DNA from: CAZSMC01 sp964607755
Lineage (GTDB): Bacteria > Zhuqueibacterota > Zhuqueibacteria > Residuimicrobiales > Krinioviventaceae
Reading direction: 5' to 3'
NCBI GenBank assembly: GCA_964607755.1
Contig: CAZSMC010000001.1
Coordinates: forward strand, 124,001 to 188,000
Length of the DNA stretch: 64,000 nucleotides
The notes under the pieces were generated by a model. That model was not told the origin of the DNA. It worked only from the letters and a program-made list of their open reading frames with translations, and did no database searches. Shown here in pieces: positions 36,779 through 46,210 of this stretch; the stretch's first letter is position 1, and each line of letters begins with the position of its first letter. A program made the translations under genes and the position numbers.

Positions 36779-37533
36779 TCGATCAAATGAAAGATGATAT
36801 TAGTCACATACTTGATTCATGGAAATTTAATTCCAATGATCTGAACGTTCGCCTCATTACCGGACAAGACGGCGCGCCAAAGATACAGATCCGTCTAGAT
36901 CTTGGCATTTTACAAATGGAATTGGACGGCCGTCCGGACAGTCGCCGCCCTCATAATTTCGAAACCTATTTTGATTATTTCAAATACCGGGCACAAAAGT
37001 CAGAGCAAAAAGTAACCAGCAAAGGATTTCAGCTCAGTACGTACGATTGCTTTTTATTGCAACAAGAAGCAATTCAATTTTATCAGCGTTACACCGCTCT
37101 GATGAAACTCAAAGATTACGATCGGGTTGTCAGGGATAGCCAGCACAATTTACTTGTCACAAAATTTGTCAAACAGTACTGCGACAATGAAGATATCGTG
37201 TGGCAATTTGATCAGTATACGCCTTATATTATTATGATGCACACTCGTGCCAAAGTATGTATTTGTTTGGAAAACAAAGATTATGAAAAAGCGTTGAAAT
37301 TAATTAATATTGCCATTCGTTCAATTGAATCTTATAATTCCCAGAATAAAGAGCTCATTGCGGATGAACAACCGGAACTGGAATTCCTGACAAGCTGGGC
37401 TGACGAGATTAGAGAGTTGAAACCAATCTCCAGGATTGAACAACTTGAAAAAGAATTGAATCGCGCCGTCAAGCAGGAAAAATATGAAAGAGCAGCTCAA
37501 CTCCGTGACGAAATTGCTGCTTTGAGGAAATAG
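36775..37533 (+). CDS. UVR-motif protein of unknown function
   Basis: 252 residues. The C-terminal ~35 residues form a UVR (UvrB/UvrC) motif, a coiled-coil hairpin around EKYERAAQLRDEI. The middle is helical, with TPR-like residues (KDYDRVVRDS, KDYEKALKLINIAIRSI). The N-terminus has LGILQMELDGRPD. Proteins of this layout occur in several FCB and planctomycete-type genomes without a known role. The 4-bp overlap with purQ places it in the purine operon. Confidence 0.8.
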   Translation: MIDQMKDDISHILDSWKFNSNDLNVRLITGQDGAPKIQIRLDLGILQMELDGRPDSRRPHNFETYFDYFKYRAQKSEQKVTSKGFQLSTYDCFLLQQEAIQFYQRYTALMKLKDYDRVVRDSQHNLLVTKFVKQYCDNEDIVWQFDQYTPYIIMMHTRAKVCICLENKDYEKALKLINIAIRSIESYNSQNKELIADEQPELEFLTSWADEIRELKPISRIEQLEKELNRAVKQEKYERAAQLRDEIAALRK

Positions 37534-37652
37534 TTTATAATACAGGTAAACAAAACATCCTATTTCTGAATCTAAAAATAAAATGCTACGTATACAATGA
37601 CAATCTGTTATTCTTTAATTAACAAGGTAATCTAACTTTGCGGGGCCACATT

Positions 37653-38990
37653 ATGAATGCTAAAATTATTACTCTCGTTTTGATCGCACTTTGTATCACT
37701 CTGTCTGCCAACGCTCAGTACCCGGGTTACGGGACACTGGGCATGCATGAGCGTGAAAACAGTCAGTTTTTTGGCGGCATAGGCTTGACCAGTATCGACT
37801 CGGAAGGTGAATCAGCACTTTACTACAACATTATGTTGCAGCCGGAGCTGGCCTTTGGTAAATTGGGAATTGGCCTGAACATCAATCTCAACATCAATAC
37901 AGAAACAGGGGAAATTAGAGAAAAAGATTGGGATGAAAACTATGATTATCTACGGCTTATTCGCTATTTGCGCTGGGGAGTAAAAAGCGATCCGCTTTAC
38001 GCTCGACTGGGAACTCTTGACGCCACCCGACTTGGACATGGTTCTATTGTGAATTATTATACCAACGAAGCGTCTTATGACAACCGTAAAATAGGGCTCG
38101 CTTTTGACATGGATTTCGGGACCTTCGGATTCGAGACGATCACCAGTAATTTTGCCAGAGCCGAACTGGTTGCCGCCCGTGGTTATGTGCGACCATTGCG
38201 CCAGGCCATGGGAATTCCTGTCGTTAAAAACATCACTTTTGGAGCAAGTTTTGTCCGGGATTTCGATCCGGATGAAACCGACAAAACAGACGATGGCGCT
38301 ACAGTGTATGGACTGGATGCAGAGTTGCCCATTCTTCGCACCAGCTTTTTAACTACCTATCTCTATTATGATTGGGCACAAATTTACGGATACAGTTACA
38401 CACTGGATAAGGCACGCACATTCGGTAATGGCCAGCACGCTGGATTGCTTTTCGATTTCCCGGCGCTAACCAGCCTATTTGATTTTTCATTCAAGTTCGA
38501 GCGCCGCTGGCTTTCCAAAGAGTACCTGCCCTCTTACTTTGATGCCTTTTATGAAATCCAACGCTATCAAAACGGGTTTAGCAAAGTGGATAAATTGTTA
38601 GAGGTTAAGGATAATACCAAAGGCTGGTTTGGACAATTATACTTTAGTGCACTCGGCAATAGCCTTTTAGCGACCGGAACCTATTCGCGTCTTGACGATG
38701 TTGATGATAGCGGCATCATGCATCTGGCGGTCGATGCACCCAACACCATTCCCTCGATTGCCGCGCATGCGACGTACGATAAAATGGGTATCGATCAGGT
38801 CAAAGATGTTTTTACCCTGGACAACAAAAGCGTAGCCCGTGTCGGGGTGGGTTACAAACTAAATGCATTTTTAATTCTCTATGTGGATTATATCTGGACT
38901 TTTTCAAAAGAAAAAGACCAGGCCGGAAATACCTACTTTGCTCCTCAGGAACGAGTAGAACCACGAATCGTCTTTTCTCATTCATTTTAA
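37653..38990 (+). CDS. Outer-membrane beta-barrel protein
   Basis: 445 residues. The ATG at 37653 is preferred over a TTG 15 bases upstream because it starts a clean signal peptide (MNAKIITLVLIALCITLSA, cleavage after ANA). The remainder alternates short amphipathic strands with polar loops and ends in a terminal Phe (FSHSF), the usual barrel-assembly signal. Its role is unknown; it could be a porin-like or structural barrel. Upstream is a 104-bp AT-rich gap. A strong terminator lies just beyond its stop, inside the beginning of comF. Confidence 0.82.
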   Translation: MNAKIITLVLIALCITLSANAQYPGYGTLGMHERENSQFFGGIGLTSIDSEGESALYYNIMLQPELAFGKLGIGLNINLNINTETGEIREKDWDENYDYLRLIRYLRWGVKSDPLYARLGTLDATRLGHGSIVNYYTNEASYDNRKIGLAFDMDFGTFGFETITSNFARAELVAARGYVRPLRQAMGIPVVKNITFGASFVRDFDPDETDKTDDGATVYGLDAELPILRTSFLTTYLYYDWAQIYGYSYTLDKARTFGNGQHAGLLFDFPALTSLFDFSFKFERRWLSKEYLPSYFDAFYEIQRYQNGFSKVDKLLEVKDNTKGWFGQLYFSALGNSLLATGTYSRLDDVDDSGIMHLAVDAPNTIPSIAAHATYDKMGIDQVKDVFTLDNKSVARVGVGYKLNAFLILYVDYIWTFSKEKDQAGNTYFAPQERVEPRIVFSHSF

Positions 38991-39716
38991 ATGAATTTAC
39001 AAAACACACAAGCCGGCCGCTTGACTTTTGGACGAGTGGCCGGATTTTTTTTATTTCCCTTGCTCGATTTCCTGTACCCACCATATTGTTTACTGTGCGA
39101 TAATCCAACTCCGCATAAAACCCCCTTACTGTGTCTAAACTGCTACCATGCTCTGCCACGTACAGCAAAGCCTCTTATTCCGGCTCATCAGTGTTCAACC
39201 GGAATAGAGCACTCGTTTCAATACTCATTTGCTCCATTGGAATACGATGAAAATATGCAGACGCTGATTCACAATTTTAAATACCGCAATATGCACTCGT
39301 TATCTAAACCCATGGGCCAGGTGATTGGTGAAACATTGAAAGATCATCCTCATTGCTCTACATTGGATGTGCTCCTTCCTGTACCTCTTCATCCGACAAG
39401 ATATCGGGAACGAGGTTACAATCAGGCCTATTGCTTAACACGGGAGATTTCAAGACACACAAACTTGCCAGTGGTTACACCGCTCAAACGCGTGCGTTAT
39501 ACTAAACAACAGGCAAAATCCAATTTGGAGCAGCGTCTGACAAATCTGAAAAATGCTTTTGCCATGAAACGTTCTCTGGTCTCTGCTATCAGAAATGCGC
39601 ATGTGGGACTTGTTGACGATGTATTGACAACAGGCAGTACTATGAACGAATGTGCCAAAATATTAAGGCAGGCCGGAGCAAGTGATATCACTGCTATTTC
39701 ACTGGTCCGGGCATGA
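38991..39716 (+). CDS. comF: ComF-family phosphoribosyltransferase-like protein
   Basis: 241 residues. The N-terminal Zn-ribbon-like cysteines (CLLC, then CLNC) are followed by the conserved LIHNFKYR. A type I phosphoribosyltransferase domain contains VPLHPTRYRERGYNQA and the PRPP loop VDDVLTTGSTM. The family is linked to DNA uptake (ComF/GntX) but its reaction is unclear. The ATG touches the upstream stop codon, and a terminator hairpin lies over codons 8-21. A later start such as TTG at 39060 would keep the ribbon. Confidence 0.88.
   Translation: MNLQNTQAGRLTFGRVAGFFLFPLLDFLYPPYCLLCDNPTPHKTPLLCLNCYHALPRTAKPLIPAHQCSTGIEHSFQYSFAPLEYDENMQTLIHNFKYRNMHSLSKPMGQVIGETLKDHPHCSTLDVLLPVPLHPTRYRERGYNQAYCLTREISRHTNLPVVTPLKRVRYTKQQAKSNLEQRLTNLKNAFAMKRSLVSAIRNAHVGLVDDVLTTGSTMNECAKILRQAGASDITAISLVRA
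39013..39052 (+). terminator. Rho-independent terminator of the barrel gene, inside the 5' part of comF
   Basis: An 11-bp stem (39013-39023 with 39033-39043, two G-T pairs, 9-base loop) is followed by A and eight T residues. It starts 23 bp after the barrel gene's stop. It falls at codons 8-21 of comF as drawn from the ATG at 38991, so either that start is wrong or comF is expressed by read-through. Confidence 0.8.
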
Positions 39717-39774
39717 TTGGGTTTGAGAATAGGTGATGGTGAAATTAAGCTTACAATATTGTACGGAAAATTTT

Positions 39775-40383
39775 ATGATTGAAGCACTGGAACGTCTCGA
39801 CATCTCTTTGTTTTACTTTTTTAATCGGGAGTGTCAAAATCCGGTTTTTGACTGGCTGATGCCATTTATCACAAACAGTGACAACTGGATACCAGTATTT
39901 GTGGTGACAATCATCTTGCTTTTCTGGAAAGGCGGCAAAAAGGGCCGCACACTGATTTTATTGCTTGCTATCTCTATTCTCCTGACCGATCAGATCAGTT
40001 CTGCGATTATCAAGCCCATAGTCAGCCGCATGCGACCGTGCTATGCGTTTCAAACCCTGAATAACGTAAATGCACTCATCGGCATAAAATCATCGCCTTC
40101 GTTCCCGTCCAATCACGCAGCCAATGCTTTTGCTGCAGCGACGCTGGTTAGTTTGATGTATCAGCGAGCTGCTTGGCCTGTGTTTGGCATCGCTGTGATT
40201 GTCGGCTTTTCGCGAATTTATGTGGGAGTTCATTATCCTTTAGATGTCCTGGCAGGAGCGCTCTTTGGGACGTTCGTCAGTACGATGACTTTTTTGTCAT
40301 GGGAATTTGTCCGTGAAAAAGGATGGCTAAAAGGGATGTTTGTTCGACGAAAAGACAAAAGGGAGCCTGAAAGCTCCCTTTGA
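39775..40383 (+). CDS. PAP2-family phosphatase (undecaprenyl-diphosphatase-like)
   Basis: About 202 residues from the ATG at 39775, which begins MIEALERLD as in homologues. In-frame GTG/ATG codons at 39733-39736 would add 13-14 residues of poor quality. Five or six membrane helices are visible. The three PAP2 motifs are present: KPIVSRMRP, PSNHA (Asn replacing the usual Gly) and SRIYVGVHYPLDV. Family members recycle undecaprenyl pyrophosphate or dephosphorylate lipid phosphates at the periplasmic side. It converges on pckA with 4 bp between stops. Confidence 0.9.
   Translation: MIEALERLDISLFYFFNRECQNPVFDWLMPFITNSDNWIPVFVVTIILLFWKGGKKGRTLILLLAISILLTDQISSAIIKPIVSRMRPCYAFQTLNNVNALIGIKSSPSFPSNHAANAFAAATLVSLMYQRAAWPVFGIAVIVGFSRIYVGVHYPLDVLAGALFGTFVSTMTFLSWEFVREKGWLKGMFVRRKDKREPESSL
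40358..40381 (-). terminator. Terminator hairpin of pckA, embedded in the end of the PAP2 gene
   Basis: A perfect 9-bp stem (40358-40366 with 40373-40381, 6-base loop) overlaps the PAP2 stop codon. Read on the minus strand it is followed by TTTTGTCTTTT, so it best serves pckA. On the plus strand only three T residues follow. Confidence 0.7.
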
Positions 40384-40387
40384 TCAA

Positions 40388-42031
40388 TTAAACGCTGGGG
40401 CATTCCGCAGCAATTTCTTTATCAACTTTTCCTTTAAAAGCTTTCTCAAAATGCTGCTGAAATTTTTTAGCCAGCTTTTCGGCTTGTTTTTGAAAGGCGT
40501 CCTTGTCATCCCAGGTGTTCACAGGATGGAGAATATCTGAAGGCACACCCGGGCATGTTTTAGGCACACTAACTTTGAAAATCGGATCTGGTTCAAATTC
40601 AGCATTTTTTAGCTCACCATTCAAAGCAGCTCGAACCATGGCACGGGTTAAATTGATATCAATTCGATTGCCCACGCCGTACGGCCCGCCAGTCCAACCA
40701 GTGTTCACACTAAAAACCTGTGTTTTGTATGTTTTCATTTTTTCACCGAGCAAGTCAGCGTAATCGGACGGATTTCTCGGCATAAATGGCTCGCCAAAAA
40801 ATCTTGAAAAAGTGGCTTGCGGTTCAGTAATACCGGTTTCCGTTCCTGCCAGTTTGGACGTATAGCCCATAATAAACCAGAACATCGATTGCTCGGGAGT
40901 TAACCGAGCGATTGGCGGCAACACGCCGTAGGCATCGGCAGCCAGAAACAAAATGGTTTGCGGATGTTCTGATACAGCCGATTCCTTGATATTTGAATTG
41001 TAGCGCAACGGATACGATGCCCGGCTGTTCGGCGTAAAACGCTCATCATCCAGATCGAAGGAACCATCAGGATAGACCATGAGGTTTTCTACAAGCGCAC
41101 CATGTTCCAGATAATGATCCGGATGAAAAGTTGCATGATAAATATCCGGTTCTTTCTCCGGATTCAAATTGATAAGTTTGGCATAACATCCGTATTCAAA
41201 GTTTGCGATGCCGCTTTCATTCCAGCCGTGTTCATCGTCACCTAACAACGCCCGTTCAGGATCCGCTGACAGGGTGGTTTTCCCGGTTCCCGACAATCCC
41301 AGTAAAAGCGCTGAATGGCCATCAGGGCCTTCGTTTGCTGAACAGTGCAACGGCAAAATGCCTTCCTGAGGCAGATAGTAATTCATCACTGTAAAAATAA
41401 GCTTTTTCATCGAGCCCATGTAAGCTGAACCATATACAATACCGACTCGCTTGTCAAAATCCATAACCACGCAGATATCGGATGTTTCGCCGTTATCCAA
41501 AGTTCGTAACCGGCCTTTGTATTTTTCTTTGTCAAGATAATCGTATGGAAGAGTTAACAACAAGAACGGCTTTTCAGCAAAAATGCTTTTTTCAACATCA
41601 TCCGGAACCGGGCGAAACATGTTGTCCAGAAACAGTGCGCTTAACGCCTTGTCCGTGACTGCCAAAATGGGCAAGGAATAAGAAGAGTCGGCACCGACAA
41701 CCCGGTCCAGCGCGTAAATCTTCGGTTTCTCATTCAGCGTGTTGATAGCATCTTCAAACACCATTTCGAAAGTATCCGGCTCCAGAGAGATACAATTCGG
41801 AGAAGTCCAGTCAATCGTCTTTTCGCTTTCCGGATTTTTCACAATATAAGTGTCTTTCGGACTTCGACCGGTGGAATGCGTTGGTGTCCATGTGGCCAAT
41901 GTGCCAGTCGACAAGATCATCGCTTCTTTACGATCCACCGCGTCCTGAATCATTTTTTTTCGGCCAGGATCTCTGTAAACCTTGTTAACATCCCGAATCA
42001 GATCGTCAACTTTTTTTCGATATTCACTCAT
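40388..42031 (-). CDS. pckA: Phosphoenolpyruvate carboxykinase (ATP)
   Basis: A 547-residue gluconeogenic enzyme converting oxaloacetate and ATP to phosphoenolpyruvate, ADP and CO2. The N-terminal THSTGRSPKDTYIV binds substrate. The kinase P-loop GLSGTGKTTLSADP and the metal-binding LLGDDEHGW are those of the ATP-type family, not the GTP type. Later FSRFFGEPFMPR and TGWTGGPYG complete the family pattern. It stands alone on the minus strand, and about 280 bp of AT-rich upstream DNA presumably holds its promoter. Confidence 0.97.
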   Translation of the reverse strand: MSEYRKKVDDLIRDVNKVYRDPGRKKMIQDAVDRKEAMILSTGTLATWTPTHSTGRSPKDTYIVKNPESEKTIDWTSPNCISLEPDTFEMVFEDAINTLNEKPKIYALDRVVGADSSYSLPILAVTDKALSALFLDNMFRPVPDDVEKSIFAEKPFLLLTLPYDYLDKEKYKGRLRTLDNGETSDICVVMDFDKRVGIVYGSAYMGSMKKLIFTVMNYYLPQEGILPLHCSANEGPDGHSALLLGLSGTGKTTLSADPERALLGDDEHGWNESGIANFEYGCYAKLINLNPEKEPDIYHATFHPDHYLEHGALVENLMVYPDGSFDLDDERFTPNSRASYPLRYNSNIKESAVSEHPQTILFLAADAYGVLPPIARLTPEQSMFWFIMGYTSKLAGTETGITEPQATFSRFFGEPFMPRNPSDYADLLGEKMKTYKTQVFSVNTGWTGGPYGVGNRIDINLTRAMVRAALNGELKNAEFEPDPIFKVSVPKTCPGVPSDILHPVNTWDDKDAFQKQAEKLAKKFQQHFEKAFKGKVDKEIAAECPSV

Positions 42032-42293
42032 ATTTGTCTCCTCTTCTTTTTATAATCAATTTGCTAATTTTCTAATAGGTATAGTTAGCCTTTGTCTGAT
42101 TAACGACAATGTGTCGAATAATCCTAAACTGGTTTTTTATGTCCGCGTTATCGGGTCAAAAAGATTAGACTGGTAATAAAATCGGAGGTGGAATCGGTTA
42201 GTGTTTTTGATTTTCCTCTTTGCTTTATTTTAAATTTACTTAAATTATTTTTATTTTCAAAAAGAAAAATGTTCTAATTGCCAAAAGAGTTAC

Positions 42294-42320
42294 AGTCGTT
42301 ATCCCGAGACATTAACGACT
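42294..42320 (-). terminator. Weak hairpin over the stop of the LEA-type lipoprotein gene
   Basis: A perfect 8-bp inverted repeat (42294-42301 with 42313-42320) spans the stop codon. On the minus strand a short, interrupted T stretch follows a few bases later. It may be a terminator, but the T-run is poor. Confidence 0.3.
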
Positions 42321-43151
42321 AATATTAATATCTTCTGTCATGTTGATTGGCAATGTCAATTCTCCAAAAGGGGACTCCAAAGCTGTCTGGCTTTCTATTG
42401 AACATTTTACGCTTTCTCCTCGCAACACAGAAATCAAAGATGAACCCAGACCGGAAACGTTGATAGACAGCGGTAACTGAATATTCGTTTTGCTCTTTGC
42501 AGAAATAGTCGTTACATTTACCCGTGAGCCCTCTGCCACGTTTTGTCCGGCAAGAGCGATGCTGTAATCCATTTCCCCAACATTAAAGCTGAAACTATTT
42601 GGATTGTTCAACAGGAGATTCAATTGCAAATCAATTCCGGAAAGACCCATTTTTTGCACCTCAAGTTTACCCAACGAGAAAGATGGAATTCGGACATTGG
42701 GTATCGCACCTGATTTCCGGAAGGGAATTGATGTGCCAGAAAAGACGCCACCCGGCATAATTTGACCGGTGAAACGATAGGAAAGGGTGTCAAGATTTTT
42801 TATTCTCTGAGCGCTTTGATAAAGCTCTTTGAAATGAAAAGTGAGAGGCACGTGAAAAGTACTCTGTGCCGCTGGTTCGATCTGAATGACGCGCTGTTCA
42901 CGGCCAGATAAAAATTCTTCACCTTCGATATCGAGTGTATAATCAAAACCAGTGAATGAAACGCCAAACCCATTTGGATTACGAACAAGCAACGCAAAAT
43001 CAATTGTTGCGCTTTGATAAGTAATATCCTGAATGCTAACATTATCCACTGATACAGATGGAGGTGAAACCAGTTCTTTGAGTGATGCACATTGACTGAA
43101 TAAAACAAAAATGACAGCCACGGTCAAAAAGAAATAAAAGAAACTTTTCAT
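42312..43151 (-). CDS. LEA14/WHy-domain lipoprotein
   Basis: 279 residues from the ATG at 43151, which starts a lipoprotein signal with lipobox FSQC. An AAAGGGG site lies upstream of it. A longer frame to 43235 adds a Cys/Lys-rich stretch without signal character and would overlap the divergent gene. Two WHy/LEA_2-type beta-sandwich repeats follow, each with the typical NPNGFGVSFTGFDYTLDI-like and NPNSFSFNVGEMDYSI signatures. LEA_2 proteins in bacteria are linked to stress or envelope functions, but the role here is unknown. Confidence 0.83.
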   Translation of the reverse strand: MKSFFYFFLTVAVIFVLFSQCASLKELVSPPSVSVDNVSIQDITYQSATIDFALLVRNPNGFGVSFTGFDYTLDIEGEEFLSGREQRVIQIEPAAQSTFHVPLTFHFKELYQSAQRIKNLDTLSYRFTGQIMPGGVFSGTSIPFRKSGAIPNVRIPSFSLGKLEVQKMGLSGIDLQLNLLLNNPNSFSFNVGEMDYSIALAGQNVAEGSRVNVTTISAKSKTNIQLPLSINVSGLGSSLISVLRGESVKCSIESQTALESPFGELTLPINMTEDINISR

Positions 43152-43234
43152 TTTGTATCCCCTTTTTATTTGTTGTAGTTTATAACATTTTAAGCAATAT
43201 TTATTAATCCTGCAATATTTTTTAAGACATTGCA

Positions 43235-43687
43235 ATGGAAGATAAAATCAAATTAGGCATAAGCACTTGTTTGTTGGGAGAGAATGTGCGCTATGATGGC
43301 GGTCACAAGTTGAACCGTTACCTGGTAAATACTGTTAGTTCGTTCGTGGATTGGGAGCCTGTGTGCCCGGAAGTGGAATGCGGTTTACCCACACCCAGAG
43401 AAGCTATGCATCTCGTTGGCAAACCGGATGAGCCTCGGCTTGTAACGGTTAAAACCGGCATTGATCATACTGGGCGCATGCAGGCATGGTCGCAAAAACG
43501 TTTGGATGAGCTGGAAAAAGAGGAACTGCTGCAGATCATCGACCACTATCATCAGCATCTTGTTCCGCTCATTGTACCGGTAACTTTATTGAATCATTAT
43601 ATTCGCAAATTTCAGCAACCCTATTTGTTAAAGCAATACTTTTTGAATCCGCATCCGATGGAACTCATGCTAAGGAATCATGTTTAA
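43235..43687 (+). CDS. DUF523/DUF1722 fusion protein with its middle deleted
   Basis: 150 residues. Residues 1-~91 match the start of DUF523 (STCLLGENVRYDG, then VCPEVECGLPTPRE, keeping Cys12 and Cys44). Residues ~95-150 match the last part of DUF1722 (LVPLIVPVTLLNHYIR, then PHPMELMLRNHV). Full-length members of this fused family run to about 310-330 residues. The missing part includes the DSPSCG-type cysteine motif and most of DUF1722. The join near bases 43505-43525 is in frame. Some DUF523 proteins desulfurate thiouracil using an Fe-S cluster, and that activity should be lost here. It may be a pseudogene or an assembly deletion. Confidence 0.8.
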   Translation: MEDKIKLGISTCLLGENVRYDGGHKLNRYLVNTVSSFVDWEPVCPEVECGLPTPREAMHLVGKPDEPRLVTVKTGIDHTGRMQAWSQKRLDELEKEELLQIIDHYHQHLVPLIVPVTLLNHYIRKFQQPYLLKQYFLNPHPMELMLRNHV

Positions 43688-43733
43688 ACAGACTAACGTT
43701 CTAAGATTATGTTCAAAAAAATCAGGACTTAAA

Positions 43734-45893
43734 ATGAAAGCTCATCTGCTTTTTATTTTTCTGCTTATTCCCTTTTATGTTTTATCAGCTCCCTACGGCA
43801 GTATCACCGGCAAAGTGGTGGATAAATCAACAGGAGAAGCTTTGCCTGGTGTGAACGTCATTGTCGAAGGCACTTTGCTCGGCGCCAGCACGGATTCAGA
43901 TGGCCGGTTCATCGTACCCAAAGTACCTCCCGGCTTTTACAGTTTGCGCGTTTCCATGATTGGCTATCTCAACGTCACCGTCGACGATGTGCGCGTGCAG
44001 GTCAATCGTACAACTACAGTCGATTTTGAACTGGAACCAACGACCATTGAATTTGACCCGATTGTCGTGCTGGCCGGAAAAACAGAGCAGCGTCTGGATC
44101 GCGCTCCGGTGTCCATTTCTGTGGTCACAGCTAAAGAAATTCAACGCCGGAATGCCATAGATATCACCGAAGTTCTGGAAACCGCACCTGGTGTCAATTT
44201 TATCGGAGATCAGATTAATATTCGTGGGTCCACCGGTTTTACATTCGGTGCCGGCAATAAAGTTCTGCTTCTTTTGGACGGCGTGCCGGTTTATGCCAGC
44301 GATACCGGTGAGTTTAACTGGGACATGCTCCCTCCCCTCGATATCGAACAAATTGAAATTTTGAAAGGAGCGGGCTCGACGTTGTGGGGCGCATCCGCCC
44401 TCGGCGGTGTGGTTAATATTCAAACCAAAGACCCTACTGAAGAAGGCAAATTATTATTTTCGTTCTCTTCCGGACTCTATGATGAACCTGCTTTTGAAAT
44501 ATGGAAATATACGGATAAAACTCAATATTATCACCGGGAAGATGTCAGCTTTAGCAAACGGTTCGGGAATTTCGGCATGAGGTTGTCGGCCGGCCATTAT
44601 AACACCACCGGTTACCGGCAGTTAGGCAAAGCAGATAAATATAACTTTACCGGAAAATTTGATTACCGGTTTAAAGGCGGGATTAAATGGATGGGCTACA
44701 TCGCCTACAGTGACATTTATCAGGGCATTTTTGTACAGTGGAAGGGTGCCAACGATCCCTATGAAGTTGATGAATCGAATCTGGATAATTATGCTGATAC
44801 AAACCAGATGAATGCCTATATGAAACTGGCGATCCCCTTTTCTTCAAGATTCGCGCTCAATATTCGCGGTTCAATGGTGCGAACATTAATGGGTAACCAA
44901 TTCGGCGATCAGGCTAGCTTTAATCCGGCTCTAGGCCAGGGATTCGAAGTGCAAGCTACCTGGATTCCACATCCAGCGCACACCATCACAGCCGGGACAC
45001 AATTTCAGCAGGATGCTGGCAGTACAAAATATTTTGGCGACCATACCGGTTTTTTTATTGGCCCATATCTGCAGAATGAATGGAAAATGCGCAAAAATGT
45101 GACATTGACCACCGGGCTTCGTTATGACCGCTATCAACTCATCGGAGATGAACGCGAAGACTTGTGGAGTCCGCGTTTTGGCATAAACTGGCAGCCATGG
45201 AAATCGACGAGTTTGAGGGGCTCAGTAGGCAGCGGTTTTCGCGCGGCAACTATCGTCGAACGATTTCTCGAACTGTCGATCATGAACTTTAAGATCAAAG
45301 CCAACCCGGATTTGCGGCCAGAACACTCCTGGGCTTATGATATTGGCGTTCGTCATTATTTTAATACACATTGGAACCTAGATGTCTCGCTGTTCCGAAA
45401 CGAATATTGGGATTTGATCGAAGCTCATCTCGATCTTATTCGTGGCCAAATACAGTTTCGCAATGTCGAGCGGGCGCGAATTGAGGGGATCGAAGCTACC
45501 ATGAACTGGAGCTACCCGACGCACATTGGTAAAACACCGGTTGAACCGGGACTGGTTATAAGCACCACAATCATGGACCATGAGAATTTAAAATGGAACG
45601 AGCCGTTAACATATCGTCCCAAGCGGTTATTTTCTGCCAGAGCCTCGATAATGGTGGGAAAAACCATGACAGAATTTATCTATCGGTATGCCAGTAAAAT
45701 CGATGAGGTGAAAATTTATCCCATCAACAAACGCGTGCCGATGAAATTTGTCGATGTGCGGGCATCGTATGATTTTGGACCGCTCACATTGCAGTTTGGT
45801 GTGAATAATCTGCTCAATTACAACTATGCATCGAGGGAAAGTAATATGGAACCTATGCGGACTTTTACGGCCGGATTAAAGGGGGAATTGTAG
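43734..45893 (+). CDS. TonB-dependent outer-membrane receptor
   Basis: 719 residues from the ATG at 43734, which begins a signal peptide. An upstream ATG at 43680 would add 18 residues overlapping the previous gene. A CarboxypepD_reg-like domain (about 20-105) starts GSITGKVVDKSTGEALPGVNV. The plug (about 115-220) has NIRGSTGFTFGAGNKVLLLL and ends GGVVNIQTKDP. The 22-strand barrel fills the rest, to FGVNNLLNYNY and the C-terminus. Ligand unknown. The extra N-domain is typical of FCB bacteria. No ABC transporter or SusD gene lies beside it. Confidence 0.93.
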   Translation: MKAHLLFIFLLIPFYVLSAPYGSITGKVVDKSTGEALPGVNVIVEGTLLGASTDSDGRFIVPKVPPGFYSLRVSMIGYLNVTVDDVRVQVNRTTTVDFELEPTTIEFDPIVVLAGKTEQRLDRAPVSISVVTAKEIQRRNAIDITEVLETAPGVNFIGDQINIRGSTGFTFGAGNKVLLLLDGVPVYASDTGEFNWDMLPPLDIEQIEILKGAGSTLWGASALGGVVNIQTKDPTEEGKLLFSFSSGLYDEPAFEIWKYTDKTQYYHREDVSFSKRFGNFGMRLSAGHYNTTGYRQLGKADKYNFTGKFDYRFKGGIKWMGYIAYSDIYQGIFVQWKGANDPYEVDESNLDNYADTNQMNAYMKLAIPFSSRFALNIRGSMVRTLMGNQFGDQASFNPALGQGFEVQATWIPHPAHTITAGTQFQQDAGSTKYFGDHTGFFIGPYLQNEWKMRKNVTLTTGLRYDRYQLIGDEREDLWSPRFGINWQPWKSTSLRGSVGSGFRAATIVERFLELSIMNFKIKANPDLRPEHSWAYDIGVRHYFNTHWNLDVSLFRNEYWDLIEAHLDLIRGQIQFRNVERARIEGIEATMNWSYPTHIGKTPVEPGLVISTTIMDHENLKWNEPLTYRPKRLFSARASIMVGKTMTEFIYRYASKIDEVKIYPINKRVPMKFVDVRASYDFGPLTLQFGVNNLLNYNYASRESNMEPMRTFTAGLKGEL

Positions 45894-45958
45894 CAAAATT
45901 TTATGATTTTTTTTAATACATCAGTGTTTTTGTATGATCATTTTTTATGATTATTAAC

Positions 45959-46210
45959 CTATCTAATCAATCTTTCATAATCGTCATGATTACCAATCCA
46001 AATCCAGATAAAATCAGAATTGTCTTCGACAGCAAGAGCTCTGTATTCAAGATCTATTCTTATTGACCAAAAGTTTCCTACTTTTTTAAAATGAAGAGAT
46101 GGGTGTGTGGGATTTTCTTTTAAAAGCGCATACCTTTCTTTAGCATGTTTTTTAACTACATCTGGTAGTCGTTCGAAGCATTTCCAGAAACGCGGCGACG
46201 TCTTGTGCAC
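45959..46210 (-). CDS. RelE/ParE-superfamily toxin-like protein
   Basis: 83 residues with the RelE/ParE fold pattern: an N-terminal basic helix pair (FERLPDVVKKHAKERYALL), then HFKKVGNFWSIRIDLEYRALAV and a final strand WIWIGNHDDYERLI. Members cut mRNA on the ribosome or poison gyrase. The GTG start at 46210 follows the antitoxin stop with no gap, which is normal for coupled toxin-antitoxin pairs. Which toxin subclass it belongs to is not resolvable by eye. Confidence 0.82.
   Translation of the reverse strand: MHKTSPRFWKCFERLPDVVKKHAKERYALLKENPTHPSLHFKKVGNFWSIRIDLEYRALAVEDNSDFIWIWIGNHDDYERLIR

Noticed and set aside
43152..43235. N-terminal extension of the LEA-type lipoprotein
   Set aside because: It would precede the lipoprotein signal with a non-signal Cys/Lys-rich stretch and abut the divergent gene's start. 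The ATG at 43151 has a ribosome-binding site.
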